A DNA stretch of 5,269 nt from Deltaproteobacteria bacterium (GTDB lineage: Bacteria > Desulfobacterota > DSM-4660 > Desulfatiglandales > Desulfatiglandaceae): positions 1 to 5,269 of the forward strand of contig JAFDKD010000273.1 in assembly GCA_019307165.1 (NCBI GenBank). The letters are read 5' to 3'. Both the position numbers and the translations under genes were made by a program. The notes under the pieces are model-generated. The model saw only the letters and a program-made list of their open reading frames with translations. It was not told where the DNA came from and searched no databases. Positions 1 to 5,269 of the stretch are shown piece by piece. Every line of letters begins with the position of its first letter. Within the stretch, counting starts at the first letter, position 1.

Positions 1-265
1 CCTTCATGAAATCCTCCGGAGGGAATCGAAATTTGTCGGCAGGATCACTAAACTCATCGAGCGCGGGGTGCATGAAGGCGTTTTTAAATGCAACAGCCCG
101 GATTTGGTTGCCAATATCATGGTCTTCATCGGGACCGTCATTCCCCTCAGGGCCTGGAACATCCTTCCCGGGCACACCACGGATGAGGTCCGAGACATGA
201 TCGAGGACATGGTCCTGAACTATCTTGGCGTAACGAAGGACGCCCCACGAACAAAAGGTGTTTGA
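1..265 (+). CDS. TetR-family transcriptional regulator, C-terminal part (5' truncated by window edge)
   Basis: An open frame runs in from the left edge (first full codon at position 2) and ends at TGA 263-265, giving the last 87 residues of a protein. The visible part is helical. It contains a segment of the type 'RITKLIERGVHEGVF' followed by 'NSPDLVANIMVFIG' and 'PLRAWNILPGHTTDEV', then a terminal helix 'MIEDMVLNYLGV'. This pattern (Gly-Val-x-x-Gly-x-Phe, a hydrophobic helix, a Trp, then an amphipathic last helix) resembles the ligand-binding/dimerisation domain of TetR-family repressors. The N-terminal helix-turn-helix that would prove it lies outside the window. The gene is co-directional with the transporter operon and ends 74 bases before it, so it is probably the local regulator and may be co-transcribed. 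The ligand is unknown; by context an acid or acyl-CoA is plausible. An internal ATG at 68 is not the true start, because the family pattern continues upstream of it. Confidence 0.8.
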   Translation, partial: LHEILRRESKFVGRITKLIERGVHEGVFKCNSPDLVANIMVFIGTVIPLRAWNILPGHTTDEVRDMIEDMVLNYLGVTKDAPRTKGV

Positions 266-291
266 CGATATCCGGGACGAATAACAGGCTT

Positions 292-311
292 GAGTGAATT
301 CCTTTTCACTC
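292..311. promoter_or_regulatory. Perfect inverted repeat, candidate TetR-type operator
   Basis: The arms GAGTGAA (292-298) and TTCACTC (305-311) are exact reverse complements around a 6-base AT-rich centre. The repeat sits in the gap between the TetR-type gene and the ABC ATPase gene, 28 bases before the ATG at 340. Size and symmetry fit binding of a TetR-family dimer, and several fatty-acid-responsive TetR regulators bind TGA-rich palindromes of similar length. The same bases could form an RNA hairpin, but no T-run follows, so a standard intrinsic terminator is less likely. The operator role is an inference from position and symmetry. Confidence 0.45.
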
Positions 312-324
312 CCTTGCGCTCAAC

Positions 325-337
325 CTCCTGACAGGAG
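325..337 (+). promoter_or_regulatory. Ribosome binding site of the ABC ATPase gene, inside a small palindrome
   Basis: AGGAG (333-337) is the only good Shine-Dalgarno sequence ahead of the ATPase gene. It is the right arm of a perfect palindrome, CTCCTG (325-330), A, CAGGAG (332-337), which in RNA could pair as a 5-bp stem with a 3-base loop and partly hide the site. Spacing is only 2 bases to ATG 340 but 8 bases to the in-frame GTG at 346, so the GTG may be the real start. Confidence 0.5.
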
Positions 338-339
338 TC

Positions 340-1149
340 ATGCCCGTGACAGATCCGACACACCAGCCCGATTCGATGCCCCTCCTCAGGTGCGAGGACA
401 TCCACCGCCTGTTCGGCGGCGTCACCGCCCTGGCCGGTGTCTCCCTCACGGTCCAACCCAATGAAATCTACGGCCTCGTAGGTCCGAACGGAAGCGGAAA
501 AACCACGCTGGTCAACGCCATCACCGGGTTTTATCCGCCTCAGCGGGGAAGGGTTTTTTTCAAAGGGAAGGACATTACCGGCATCCGCCCCAACCGGGCA
601 AGCCCCCTGGGCATTGTCCGGACCTTTCAGAACCTCGCCCTTTTCCGGGGCATGAGCGTCCTGAACAATATCATGTTGGGCCGTCATGTGTTCATGCGGC
701 CGAGCGCCCTGCGAACCGCCCTTTACTGGTGGCTGGCCCTCAAGGAAGAGGTCGCCAACCGGACCGTCGTAGAGGAGATCATCGATTTCCTGCAACTTGA
801 GAGCATCCGCCACGATCCGGTTGACGTGCTCCCCATCGGGTTGCAGAAGCGGGTGGAACTGGCCAGGGCCCTTGCCGCCGAACCGAAATTATTGATTCTG
901 GACGAGCCCATGGCCGGCATGAACCTGGAGGAAAAGGAATACATGGCGCGCTTTTTACTCGATGTTCACTACGAACGCGGTATAGCGCTCATCATGATCG
1001 AGCACCAGCTGGACGTGGTCATGGGGATATGCGATCGCATGGCCGTGCTCAACTACGGCAAGAAGATTGCCGAGGGCGTTCCCGCGGAGGTTGTAACGGA
1101 CCCCGATGTGGTCAAGGCGTACACCGGCGTGGGGGGTGACCATGGCTGA
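340..1149 (+). CDS. livG: Branched-chain amino acid-type (HAAT) ABC transporter ATP-binding protein, LivG-like
   Basis: This cytoplasmic ATPase (269 residues, about normal for LivG) would power import through the permeases encoded downstream. Visible motifs: Walker A GPNGSGKT (48-55), Q-loop Gln97 in RTFQNLALF, ABC signature region LPIGLQKR (164-171), Walker B LLILDEP (184-190), D-loop MAGMN (191-195) and H-loop His222 in IEHQ. The LivG-type insertion between Q-loop and signature and the C-terminal 'DPDVVKAYTG' ending separate it from LivF. The signature is degenerate (LPIGLQ rather than LSGGQ), but Liv-type ATPases often vary here. The start is uncertain: ATG 340 gives the listed length, while GTG 346 has better spacing to AGGAG 333-337 and would shorten the protein by two residues. 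Its stop codon overlaps the ligase start by 8 bases, implying translational coupling. Substrate specificity is not set by this subunit. 'LivG' names the family and does not mean the substrate is leucine. Confidence 0.92.
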   Translation: MPVTDPTHQPDSMPLLRCEDIHRLFGGVTALAGVSLTVQPNEIYGLVGPNGSGKTTLVNAITGFYPPQRGRVFFKGKDITGIRPNRASPLGIVRTFQNLALFRGMSVLNNIMLGRHVFMRPSALRTALYWWLALKEEVANRTVVEEIIDFLQLESIRHDPVDVLPIGLQKRVELARALAAEPKLLILDEPMAGMNLEEKEYMARFLLDVHYERGIALIMIEHQLDVVMGICDRMAVLNYGKKIAEGVPAEVVTDPDVVKAYTGVGGDHG

Positions 1150-3094
1150 GCCGGCGAGGATCGATCGTTTTTACGGTGGAGACATCTCCGACCCGCCCTT
1201 TCCCGACACGGCGACCATTCCAGGTCTTCTGGCCCGCAACGCCCGGCAATGGCCCGACCGGGTGGCCATGCGGGAAAAGGACCTGGGCATCTGGCATGAG
1301 TACACCTGGTCCGACTATCTGAACGAAACCCTGGCCTTTGCCGCGGGCATTGAAGCCCTGGGATTTGGAAACGGCGATGCCATGCTCACATTGGGCGACC
1401 CCAGGCCCCAGATCTATTTCGGGATGCTGGGCTCCGGCCTGGTCGGAGGGTTCCCGGCCCCGGTATTTCCGGACGCCACGCCCCGGGAAATCGCCTATGT
1501 CTACCGGGAATGCGGGGCCCGCTTCGCCCTGGCCGAAGATCAGGAGCAGGTGGACAAGCTGCTGGACATGCGCGAGGAAACCGGGGGAGTGGAAACCATC
1601 ATCTATAAAGACCCCCGCGGGCTGGCCCTGTATGAGGAACCCGGCCTGGTGGACTATCGGGAGGTGCGTCGTGCCGGCATGAAACGCCTTGAGGAAGAGG
1701 AAGGCCTCCGGGAATCCCTGGTGGAAAGGCCCGTCTGCGACGATCCGGTAATTTTCCTGCATTCCTCCGGTACCACAGGGCAACCCAAGGGCATGTTCAT
1801 GAGGCACAAACAGCTCCTGGCCGGAACCCTGAGCGCCTACGCGGCCGAAACCTTCAAGATGTACGAAGAAACCATGGCATACGTGCCCATCGCCTGGATC
1901 GGCGATTTTGCCTTTACGATTACGGCCGGCATTTCGTTGTGCTTTACGGTCAACATCCCGGAACGGCAGGAAACCCTGCTGCACGATATGCGGGAAATAC
2001 CCCCAACGTACTTCGGGGGCCCGCCCCGGGTCTGGGAGAACATGCTGACCACCGTCCAGGTACGCATGGAAGAATCGACTGTTTTGAAGCGCCGGCTGTA
2101 CAATTACTTTATATCTCTGGCCATGGGCATCCAACGGGCCAAGGGCAAGGGCATTGTTCCGTCCTTGCGGCAGCGCCTTCTGCTGAGGCTGGGCGAGTGG
2201 ACGATCCTGGGGCCCATCAAGGACAATCTGGGTCTTTCCCGGGCCCAGAGGGTGTTCACGGGCGGTGAAGCGGTCGGGGAGAACGTGTTCCTGTTTTTTC
2301 GCGCCCTGGGCATCAACTTCAAGCAGCTGTACGGGCTGTCCGAAAGCTCGGCCGCCGGGGCCATCATGGAAAACAACGATGTCCGGTATCACACGGTGGG
2401 GAAACCGCTGCCGGGGGTGGAGATCAAGATCACGGAAGAGGGGGAAATATGCATCCGGGGCGATAATGTGTTTACGGGTTACTATGACAATCCCGAGGCC
2501 ACGGCCGAAGCCATCAGGGACGGATGGCTGCACTCCGGCGATGCGGGGTATTTCGAAGAGGACGGGCACCTGGTGGTCCTCGGAAGGTCGGCCGAAGTGG
2601 TCCACACGGCCTCGGGGGAGAGATATGTCCCCAACTTCGTTGAAAACCAGCTCAAGTTCGATTCATTTATCAAGGACGCCGCCGTGCTGGGCTCCGGGCG
2701 CGATTATCTGACGGCCATGATCTGCATCGACCTGGATGCCGTGGGGCACTGGTCGGAGGTCCATGGCATCCCCTATACCTCCTATGCCGACCTGTCCCAG
2801 AAGCCGGATGTGTGCAAACTGATTCAGGAAGCGATAAAAAAGGTAAATGCCCTGCTCCCGCCGAGTCTTCAGATCAGGCGTTTCGTGAACCTGCACAAGG
2901 AATTCGACCCGGACGACGGCGAGCTTACCCGGACCCGCAAGCTCAGAAGAAAAGTGATCGAAGAAAGGTATCAGCCGGTCATCGAGACCCTGTACAGCGA
3001 TCGGGACGCCGTGGAATTCGAGGCCCAAATCACTTACGAGGCCGGGGACACGGGGATCATCAAAAGAACGCTGGCCATTTACGAGGTGGCATGA
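1142..3094 (+). CDS. AMP-dependent acyl-CoA synthetase/ligase (long-chain fatty acid-CoA ligase family)
   Basis: This predicted cytoplasmic enzyme of 650 residues activates a carboxylic acid with ATP to an acyl-adenylate and transfers it to CoA. Adenylate-forming family motifs are visible: A3 P-loop HSSGTTGQPKG (207-217), A5 YGLSES (397-402, Ser where Thr is usual), A7 GWLHSGD (461-467), A8 hinge GRSAEVVHTASGE (481-493) and A10 LTRTRK (595-600), with Lys600 the expected adenylation lysine. Length, the insertion around 310-370 and the tail of about 50 residues after A10 match the large FAA1/FadD15-like branch rather than the roughly 550-residue acetate or benzoate ligases. ATG 1142 was chosen over in-frame ATG 1106: it has a GGGGGGTGA stretch just upstream (1131-1139), starts near the usual N-terminus and overlaps the ATPase gene by only 8 bases. 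It is embedded between ATPase and permease genes, so it probably acts on the imported substrate. Fatty, aryl or alicyclic acids are all possible. Confidence 0.9.
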   Translation: MAEPARIDRFYGGDISDPPFPDTATIPGLLARNARQWPDRVAMREKDLGIWHEYTWSDYLNETLAFAAGIEALGFGNGDAMLTLGDPRPQIYFGMLGSGLVGGFPAPVFPDATPREIAYVYRECGARFALAEDQEQVDKLLDMREETGGVETIIYKDPRGLALYEEPGLVDYREVRRAGMKRLEEEEGLRESLVERPVCDDPVIFLHSSGTTGQPKGMFMRHKQLLAGTLSAYAAETFKMYEETMAYVPIAWIGDFAFTITAGISLCFTVNIPERQETLLHDMREIPPTYFGGPPRVWENMLTTVQVRMEESTVLKRRLYNYFISLAMGIQRAKGKGIVPSLRQRLLLRLGEWTILGPIKDNLGLSRAQRVFTGGEAVGENVFLFFRALGINFKQLYGLSESSAAGAIMENNDVRYHTVGKPLPGVEIKITEEGEICIRGDNVFTGYYDNPEATAEAIRDGWLHSGDAGYFEEDGHLVVLGRSAEVVHTASGERYVPNFVENQLKFDSFIKDAAVLGSGRDYLTAMICIDLDAVGHWSEVHGIPYTSYADLSQKPDVCKLIQEAIKKVNALLPPSLQIRRFVNLHKEFDPDDGELTRTRKLRRKVIEERYQPVIETLYSDRDAVEFEAQITYEAGDTGIIKRTLAIYEVA

Positions 3095-3978
3095 TGGACG
3101 TCTATTTTCTGGCTGAACTGGCCATCAACGGTGCCCTGGTGGGGCTGATGTACGCCCTGGTGGCCATCGGCATCGTGTTTATCTACAAATCGTCGTCCGT
3201 GATCAATTTCGCCCAGGGGGCCATGGTCATGATGGGCGCCTTTGTGGTCTGGTCCATGGCCGAGCAGATCGGGGCGCCCGTCTGGGCGGCGCTGCCGCTG
3301 GGTTTGGCGATCCTTTATTTTTTCGGTCTGGGGGTCGAGCGTTTCGCATTGCGTCCCATGGTGGGTCAGCCCATCATCATGATCATCATGATGACCCTCG
3401 GCCTGGAAATCTTTATCCGGGGCCTGACGCCGGCCATCTGGGGGATCGACCCGAGACCGCTCCGTATCGGTATCAGTGATGATCCGCTCTTTTTCGGGCC
3501 CATACTCGTCAACAGGGCCTACCTGATCGGGGGGGGCGTCGCGTTGACCCTGACGGTTCTCTGCTCGCTCCTGTTCAGGACGCGCATGGGCGTCAAGCTC
3601 AAGGCCGTGTCCGACGATTACGTGGCTTCCTGGTCGGTAGGCATCTCCGTGGAAAGGGCCATCGGCTTGAGCTGGGCCCTGGCGGGCGCCATCGCCGCCC
3701 TGGGCGGCGCCTTGTGGGGCTCCGTTCAGGGCGTGGACTGGTCTCTCTCGCTGCTGCTCCTGCGGGCGGTGGCCGTGGCCATTCTCGGCGGATTGGACAG
3801 CATCGGCGGTGCGGTCCTGGCCGGAGTGATGCTCGGGGTCCTGGAAAACGTGATTTCGGCCTACCTGGACCCCATCGTGGGTTCGAGCCGGGAGGTCGTA
3901 TCCGTCATGGTGATTCTGCTGACCATCCTGATCCGGCCATACGGGCTTTTCGGCAAAGAAATCATCGAAAGGGTTTGA
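3091..3978 (+). CDS. livH: Branched-chain amino acid-type ABC transporter permease, LivH-like
   Basis: This inner-membrane permease of 295 residues is a normal length for LivH. About eight hydrophobic segments are seen by eye, near 8-32, 43-59, 62-82, 95-112, 143-162, 188-210, 220-255 and 266-284. Family marks are 'YALVAIGIVFIYKSSSVINFAQGAM' split across 21-45, the cytoplasmic coupling loop near 163-187 (RTRMGVKLKAVSDD, then a Gly-Ile), the glycine-rich ILGGLDSIGGAVLAG at 231-245 and the terminal IRPYGLFG (281-288). ATG 3091 overlaps the ligase stop as ATGA. An adjacent in-frame ATG at 3094 is 7 bases after GAGG (3083-3086) and may be the true start, one residue shorter. It would pair with the LivM-like protein encoded next to form the membrane channel. 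The substrate is not readable from the sequence; the neighbouring ligase suggests a carboxylic acid. Confidence 0.92.
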   Translation: MMDVYFLAELAINGALVGLMYALVAIGIVFIYKSSSVINFAQGAMVMMGAFVVWSMAEQIGAPVWAALPLGLAILYFFGLGVERFALRPMVGQPIIMIIMMTLGLEIFIRGLTPAIWGIDPRPLRIGISDDPLFFGPILVNRAYLIGGGVALTLTVLCSLLFRTRMGVKLKAVSDDYVASWSVGISVERAIGLSWALAGAIAALGGALWGSVQGVDWSLSLLLLRAVAVAILGGLDSIGGAVLAGVMLGVLENVISAYLDPIVGSSREVVSVMVILLTILIRPYGLFGKEIIERV

Positions 3979-3982
3979 TTCC

Positions 3983-5062
3983 ATGTTCTATCGTCTGAGC
4001 GGAGTATACCATACGCGATATCAAACCGACCTGCACGTGCTGCACTATCGCTTTGACAGGGTCCAGGTGGGTCTCATCCTGCTCGCGGCCCTGACCGCTC
4101 CCCTTTGGCTGTCCCACATCTACCTCATGGGATACATTTTACCGTGGGTGATATGGGGTACGGCCGCGCTCAGTCTCAATCTTCTCATGGGCTGGGCAGG
4201 GCAGATCCACCTGGGCTATGCGGCGGTCATGGCCATCGGCGCATACACGGCCGTTCACCTGGGCAACGCCGGCGTACCTTTGGAACTGGCCCTGCTGGGG
4301 GCCGGTCTGGCCGCGGCGGTCATCGGGCTGATCTTCGGGGCCGCCGCCCTCCGGGTCAAGGGGCTTTATCTTGCCGTCAGCACCCTTGCCCTGCAGTTCC
4401 TCGTCCAATGGATCATTGTCCACGTGCCGGCCATCGGCGGCGGTTACGCGGGAGCCGTTCAGGCGCCGCAGGTCAGGCTCCTGGGCATGGAGGTGACGTC
4501 CGATACGGGCGCTTATTACATGGCCCTGGCCTGGTGCGTCATCGTCACGCTGTTCATGGTCAATCTACAGCGCGCCTCCTTCGGCCGTGCCCTGATCGCT
4601 TTGAGGGAAAAGGATTACGCGGCCGAAATGATCGGGATCAATACCTTTTACTACAAAATCATGGCTTTCTGGTCCAGTTCATTCCTGGGCGGTGTTACAG
4701 GGGCCGTTTTGGCCGTGAGCTATTACCGGGCGGTGACCGTGGAACAATTCAGCGTGGACGCCTCCATTCAGGTCCTGGCCATGGTAATCATCGGCGGTCT
4801 CGGCAACATCGTAGGCAGTTTCATGGGAGCTGGTTTCATCCTGCTGGCGCCAAGCATCATCAATCAGGTTGTCAGCGGAATCTCCGGCGCGCTCGGCTTC
4901 ACAATGCAAATAGCCTGGCTGACCAATATCCAGCTCATGACCTACGGCGCCCTGATTATCGTTTTTCTTCTGGTTGAGCCCCTGGGCCTGGCCAAAATAT
5001 ATTACAACATCCGCAACTACTTTCTAGTCTGGCCGTTCGGTTATATGAAACGGCAGGTGTAG
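3983..5062 (+). CDS. livM: Branched-chain amino acid-type ABC transporter permease, LivM-like
   Basis: This is the second inner-membrane permease of the importer, 359 residues. A polar N-terminal stretch of about 28 residues precedes the first membrane segment. Hydrophobic segments are seen near 29-45, 48-70, 75-96, 103-122, 128-148, 177-195, 225-247, 262-292 and 317-335. LivM marks are LNLLMGWAGQIHLGYAAV (65-82), followed by MAIGAYTA, then LRVKGLYLAVSTLALQ (123-138), the coupling loop FGRALIALREKDYAAEMIGI (200-219) and VIIGGLGNIVGSFMGAG (268-284). The C-terminus carries an aromatic, basic tail (IYYNIRNYFLVWPFGY, 339-354) that I recall as common in Liv-type permeases encoded beside acyl-CoA ligases; this is not verified. 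The start at ATG 3983 lies 4 bases after the LivH-like stop, with a weak GAAAGGG (3967-3973) as ribosome binding site. It is the last credible gene in the window. No terminator was found directly after it. Confidence 0.92.
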   Translation: MFYRLSGVYHTRYQTDLHVLHYRFDRVQVGLILLAALTAPLWLSHIYLMGYILPWVIWGTAALSLNLLMGWAGQIHLGYAAVMAIGAYTAVHLGNAGVPLELALLGAGLAAAVIGLIFGAAALRVKGLYLAVSTLALQFLVQWIIVHVPAIGGGYAGAVQAPQVRLLGMEVTSDTGAYYMALAWCVIVTLFMVNLQRASFGRALIALREKDYAAEMIGINTFYYKIMAFWSSSFLGGVTGAVLAVSYYRAVTVEQFSVDASIQVLAMVIIGGLGNIVGSFMGAGFILLAPSIINQVVSGISGALGFTMQIAWLTNIQLMTYGALIIVFLLVEPLGLAKIYYNIRNYFLVWPFGYMKRQV

Positions 5063-5168
5063 GGTATGAAATTTAAGCATACAGGCACTTGGTTCCGGAC
5101 AAAATTCGGCGTGTGTGCGTGTATTCGTAATCGGTTTCGATGTCAATCGATTAGGCGCACCAATCGCC

Positions 5169-5193
5169 GTAGGGCGGGATTTCACATCCCGCC
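5169..5193 (+). repeat. REP-like hairpin with leading GTAG (copy 1)
   Basis: GTAG (5169-5172) is followed by an 8-bp perfect stem, GGCGGGAT (5173-5180) and ATCCCGCC (5186-5193), closing a 5-base loop TTCAC. A GTAG tetranucleotide at the foot of a GC-rich hairpin is the known layout of REP sequences recognised by Y1-type (RAYT/TnpA-REP) transposases. A tail-less stem of this strength downstream of an operon can also stabilise the 3' end of the mRNA. Assignment as REP rests on layout and on the inverted partner copy nearby. Confidence 0.65.
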
Positions 5194-5223
5194 AATGAGA
5201 GCGGCAGGGAACTGCTGATCTGA

Positions 5224-5248
5224 GGCGGCATATAAAATACCGCCCTAC
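5224..5248 (-). repeat. REP-like hairpin with leading GTAG (copy 2, inverted)
   Basis: Read on the minus strand from 5248 to 5224, this starts GTAG, then GGCGGTAT, loop TTTAT, then ATGCCGCC. The stem again has 8 pairs (one a T-G wobble) and the loop again 5 bases. It matches copy 1 at 21 of 25 positions with no gaps. The two copies face each other across 30 bases (5194-5223), the arrangement called a BIME when formed by REP sequences. The outer GTAGGGCGG/CCGCCCTAC arms also pair perfectly over 9 bp, so the whole unit could fold as one large hairpin. Confidence 0.65.
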
Positions 5249-5269
5249 AACCCAACGATTACGAACGCC

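Larger units (their letters stand above)
5124..5265. repeat. Outer 10-bp inverted repeat bounding a 142-bp composite repeat region
   Basis: TTCGTAATCG (5124-5133) and CGATTACGAA (5256-5265) are exact reverse complements, 142 bases from outer edge to outer edge, and enclose the two GTAG-led hairpins. The interior left part is rich in short CGAT/ATCG motifs, including the palindrome AATCGATT (5145-5152). Together this looks like a small non-coding mobile element or composite intergenic repeat. No target-site duplication is visible, and the right side cannot be checked further because the window ends at 5269. Confidence 0.5.

Noticed and set aside
262..290. TTGACG at 262-267 as a -35 promoter box for the operon
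   Set aside because: It overlaps the stop codon of the regulator gene, and no acceptable -10 box lies 16-18 bases downstream (TAACAG at 282-287 is only 14 bases away).
220..813. Minus-strand open frame (197 codons) spanning the regulatory gap and the ATPase N-terminus
   Set aside because: It crosses the operon start and lies opposite Walker A and the Q-loop, with no domain recognised. It is treated as a shadow of the ATPase gene.
1106..1141. ATG 1106 as the start of the ligase
   Set aside because: It would extend the overlap with the ATPase gene to 44 bases and add 12 residues unlike the family N-terminus. ATG 1142 has a G-rich ribosome binding site and a compact ATGGCTGA overlap.
1112..2605. 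Long open frame on the minus strand (497 codons) across the ligase gene
   Set aside because: It is antisense to a gene with a full set of adenylate-forming motifs, its translation is rich in His, Gly, Pro and Gln with no recognisable domain, and GC-rich codon bias commonly opens such frames.
3079..3984. Minus-strand open frame (301 codons) opposite the LivH-like gene
   Set aside because: The translation is a low-complexity mix of Asp, His, Gln and Gly, as expected from the reverse of a hydrophobic membrane protein gene. The forward frame is a clear permease.
5064..5082. GTATG (5064-5068) and CATAC (5078-5082) as a terminator hairpin after the LivM-like gene
   Set aside because: The stem is only 5 bp, AT-rich, with a 9-base loop and no T-run after it, so it is too weak to call.
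5066..5218. Small + strand frame after the LivM-like gene (ATG 5066 to TGA 5216-5218, 50 residues)
   Set aside because: There is no convincing ribosome binding site, the frame runs straight through the REP-like hairpin, and the product is Arg/Cys-rich with no signal peptide or known motif.
5169..5248. The two hairpins as a CRISPR array
   Set aside because: There are only two units, in inverted rather than direct orientation, with a single 30-base interval and no cas genes nearby.

Overview
The window is GC-rich and almost entirely coding on the + strand. Gene content and protein style suggest a proteobacterium or a member of Desulfobacterota (a sulfate-reducer-like relative). That placement is an inference from recalled family resemblance, not a search result.

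Layout: (1) positions 1-265 hold the C-terminal part of a TetR-family regulator cut by the window edge. (2) Positions 266-339 are a short regulatory gap. It holds a perfect 7-bp-arm inverted repeat (292-311), a plausible operator for a TetR-type dimer, and a small palindrome that includes the ribosome binding site of the next gene (325-337). (3) Positions 340-5062 form a tight four-gene operon: a LivG-type ABC ATPase, a 650-residue AMP-forming acyl-CoA ligase, a LivH-type permease and a LivM-type permease. The first three genes overlap by 8 and 4 bases, and the fourth starts 4 bases after the third ends, so co-transcription and translational coupling are very likely. (4) Positions 5063-5269 contain no credible gene. 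They hold two 25-bp hairpins in inverted orientation, each led by GTAG and 21/25 identical to each other, in the style of REP/BIME elements. These sit inside a second, outer 10-bp inverted repeat (5124-5133 with 5256-5265).

Likely joint function: the ATPase and two permeases belong to the branched-chain amino acid (HAAT/Liv) ABC importer family. Placing an acyl-CoA ligase between ATPase and permeases points away from amino acids and towards import of a carboxylic acid (fatty, aromatic or alicyclic) that is converted to its CoA thioester on entry. The upstream TetR regulator could sense the acid or its CoA ester. The substrate cannot be read from the sequence. The periplasmic binding protein (LivK) and second ATPase (LivF) that such importers normally need are absent from the window. 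They may lie beyond the repeat element or elsewhere.
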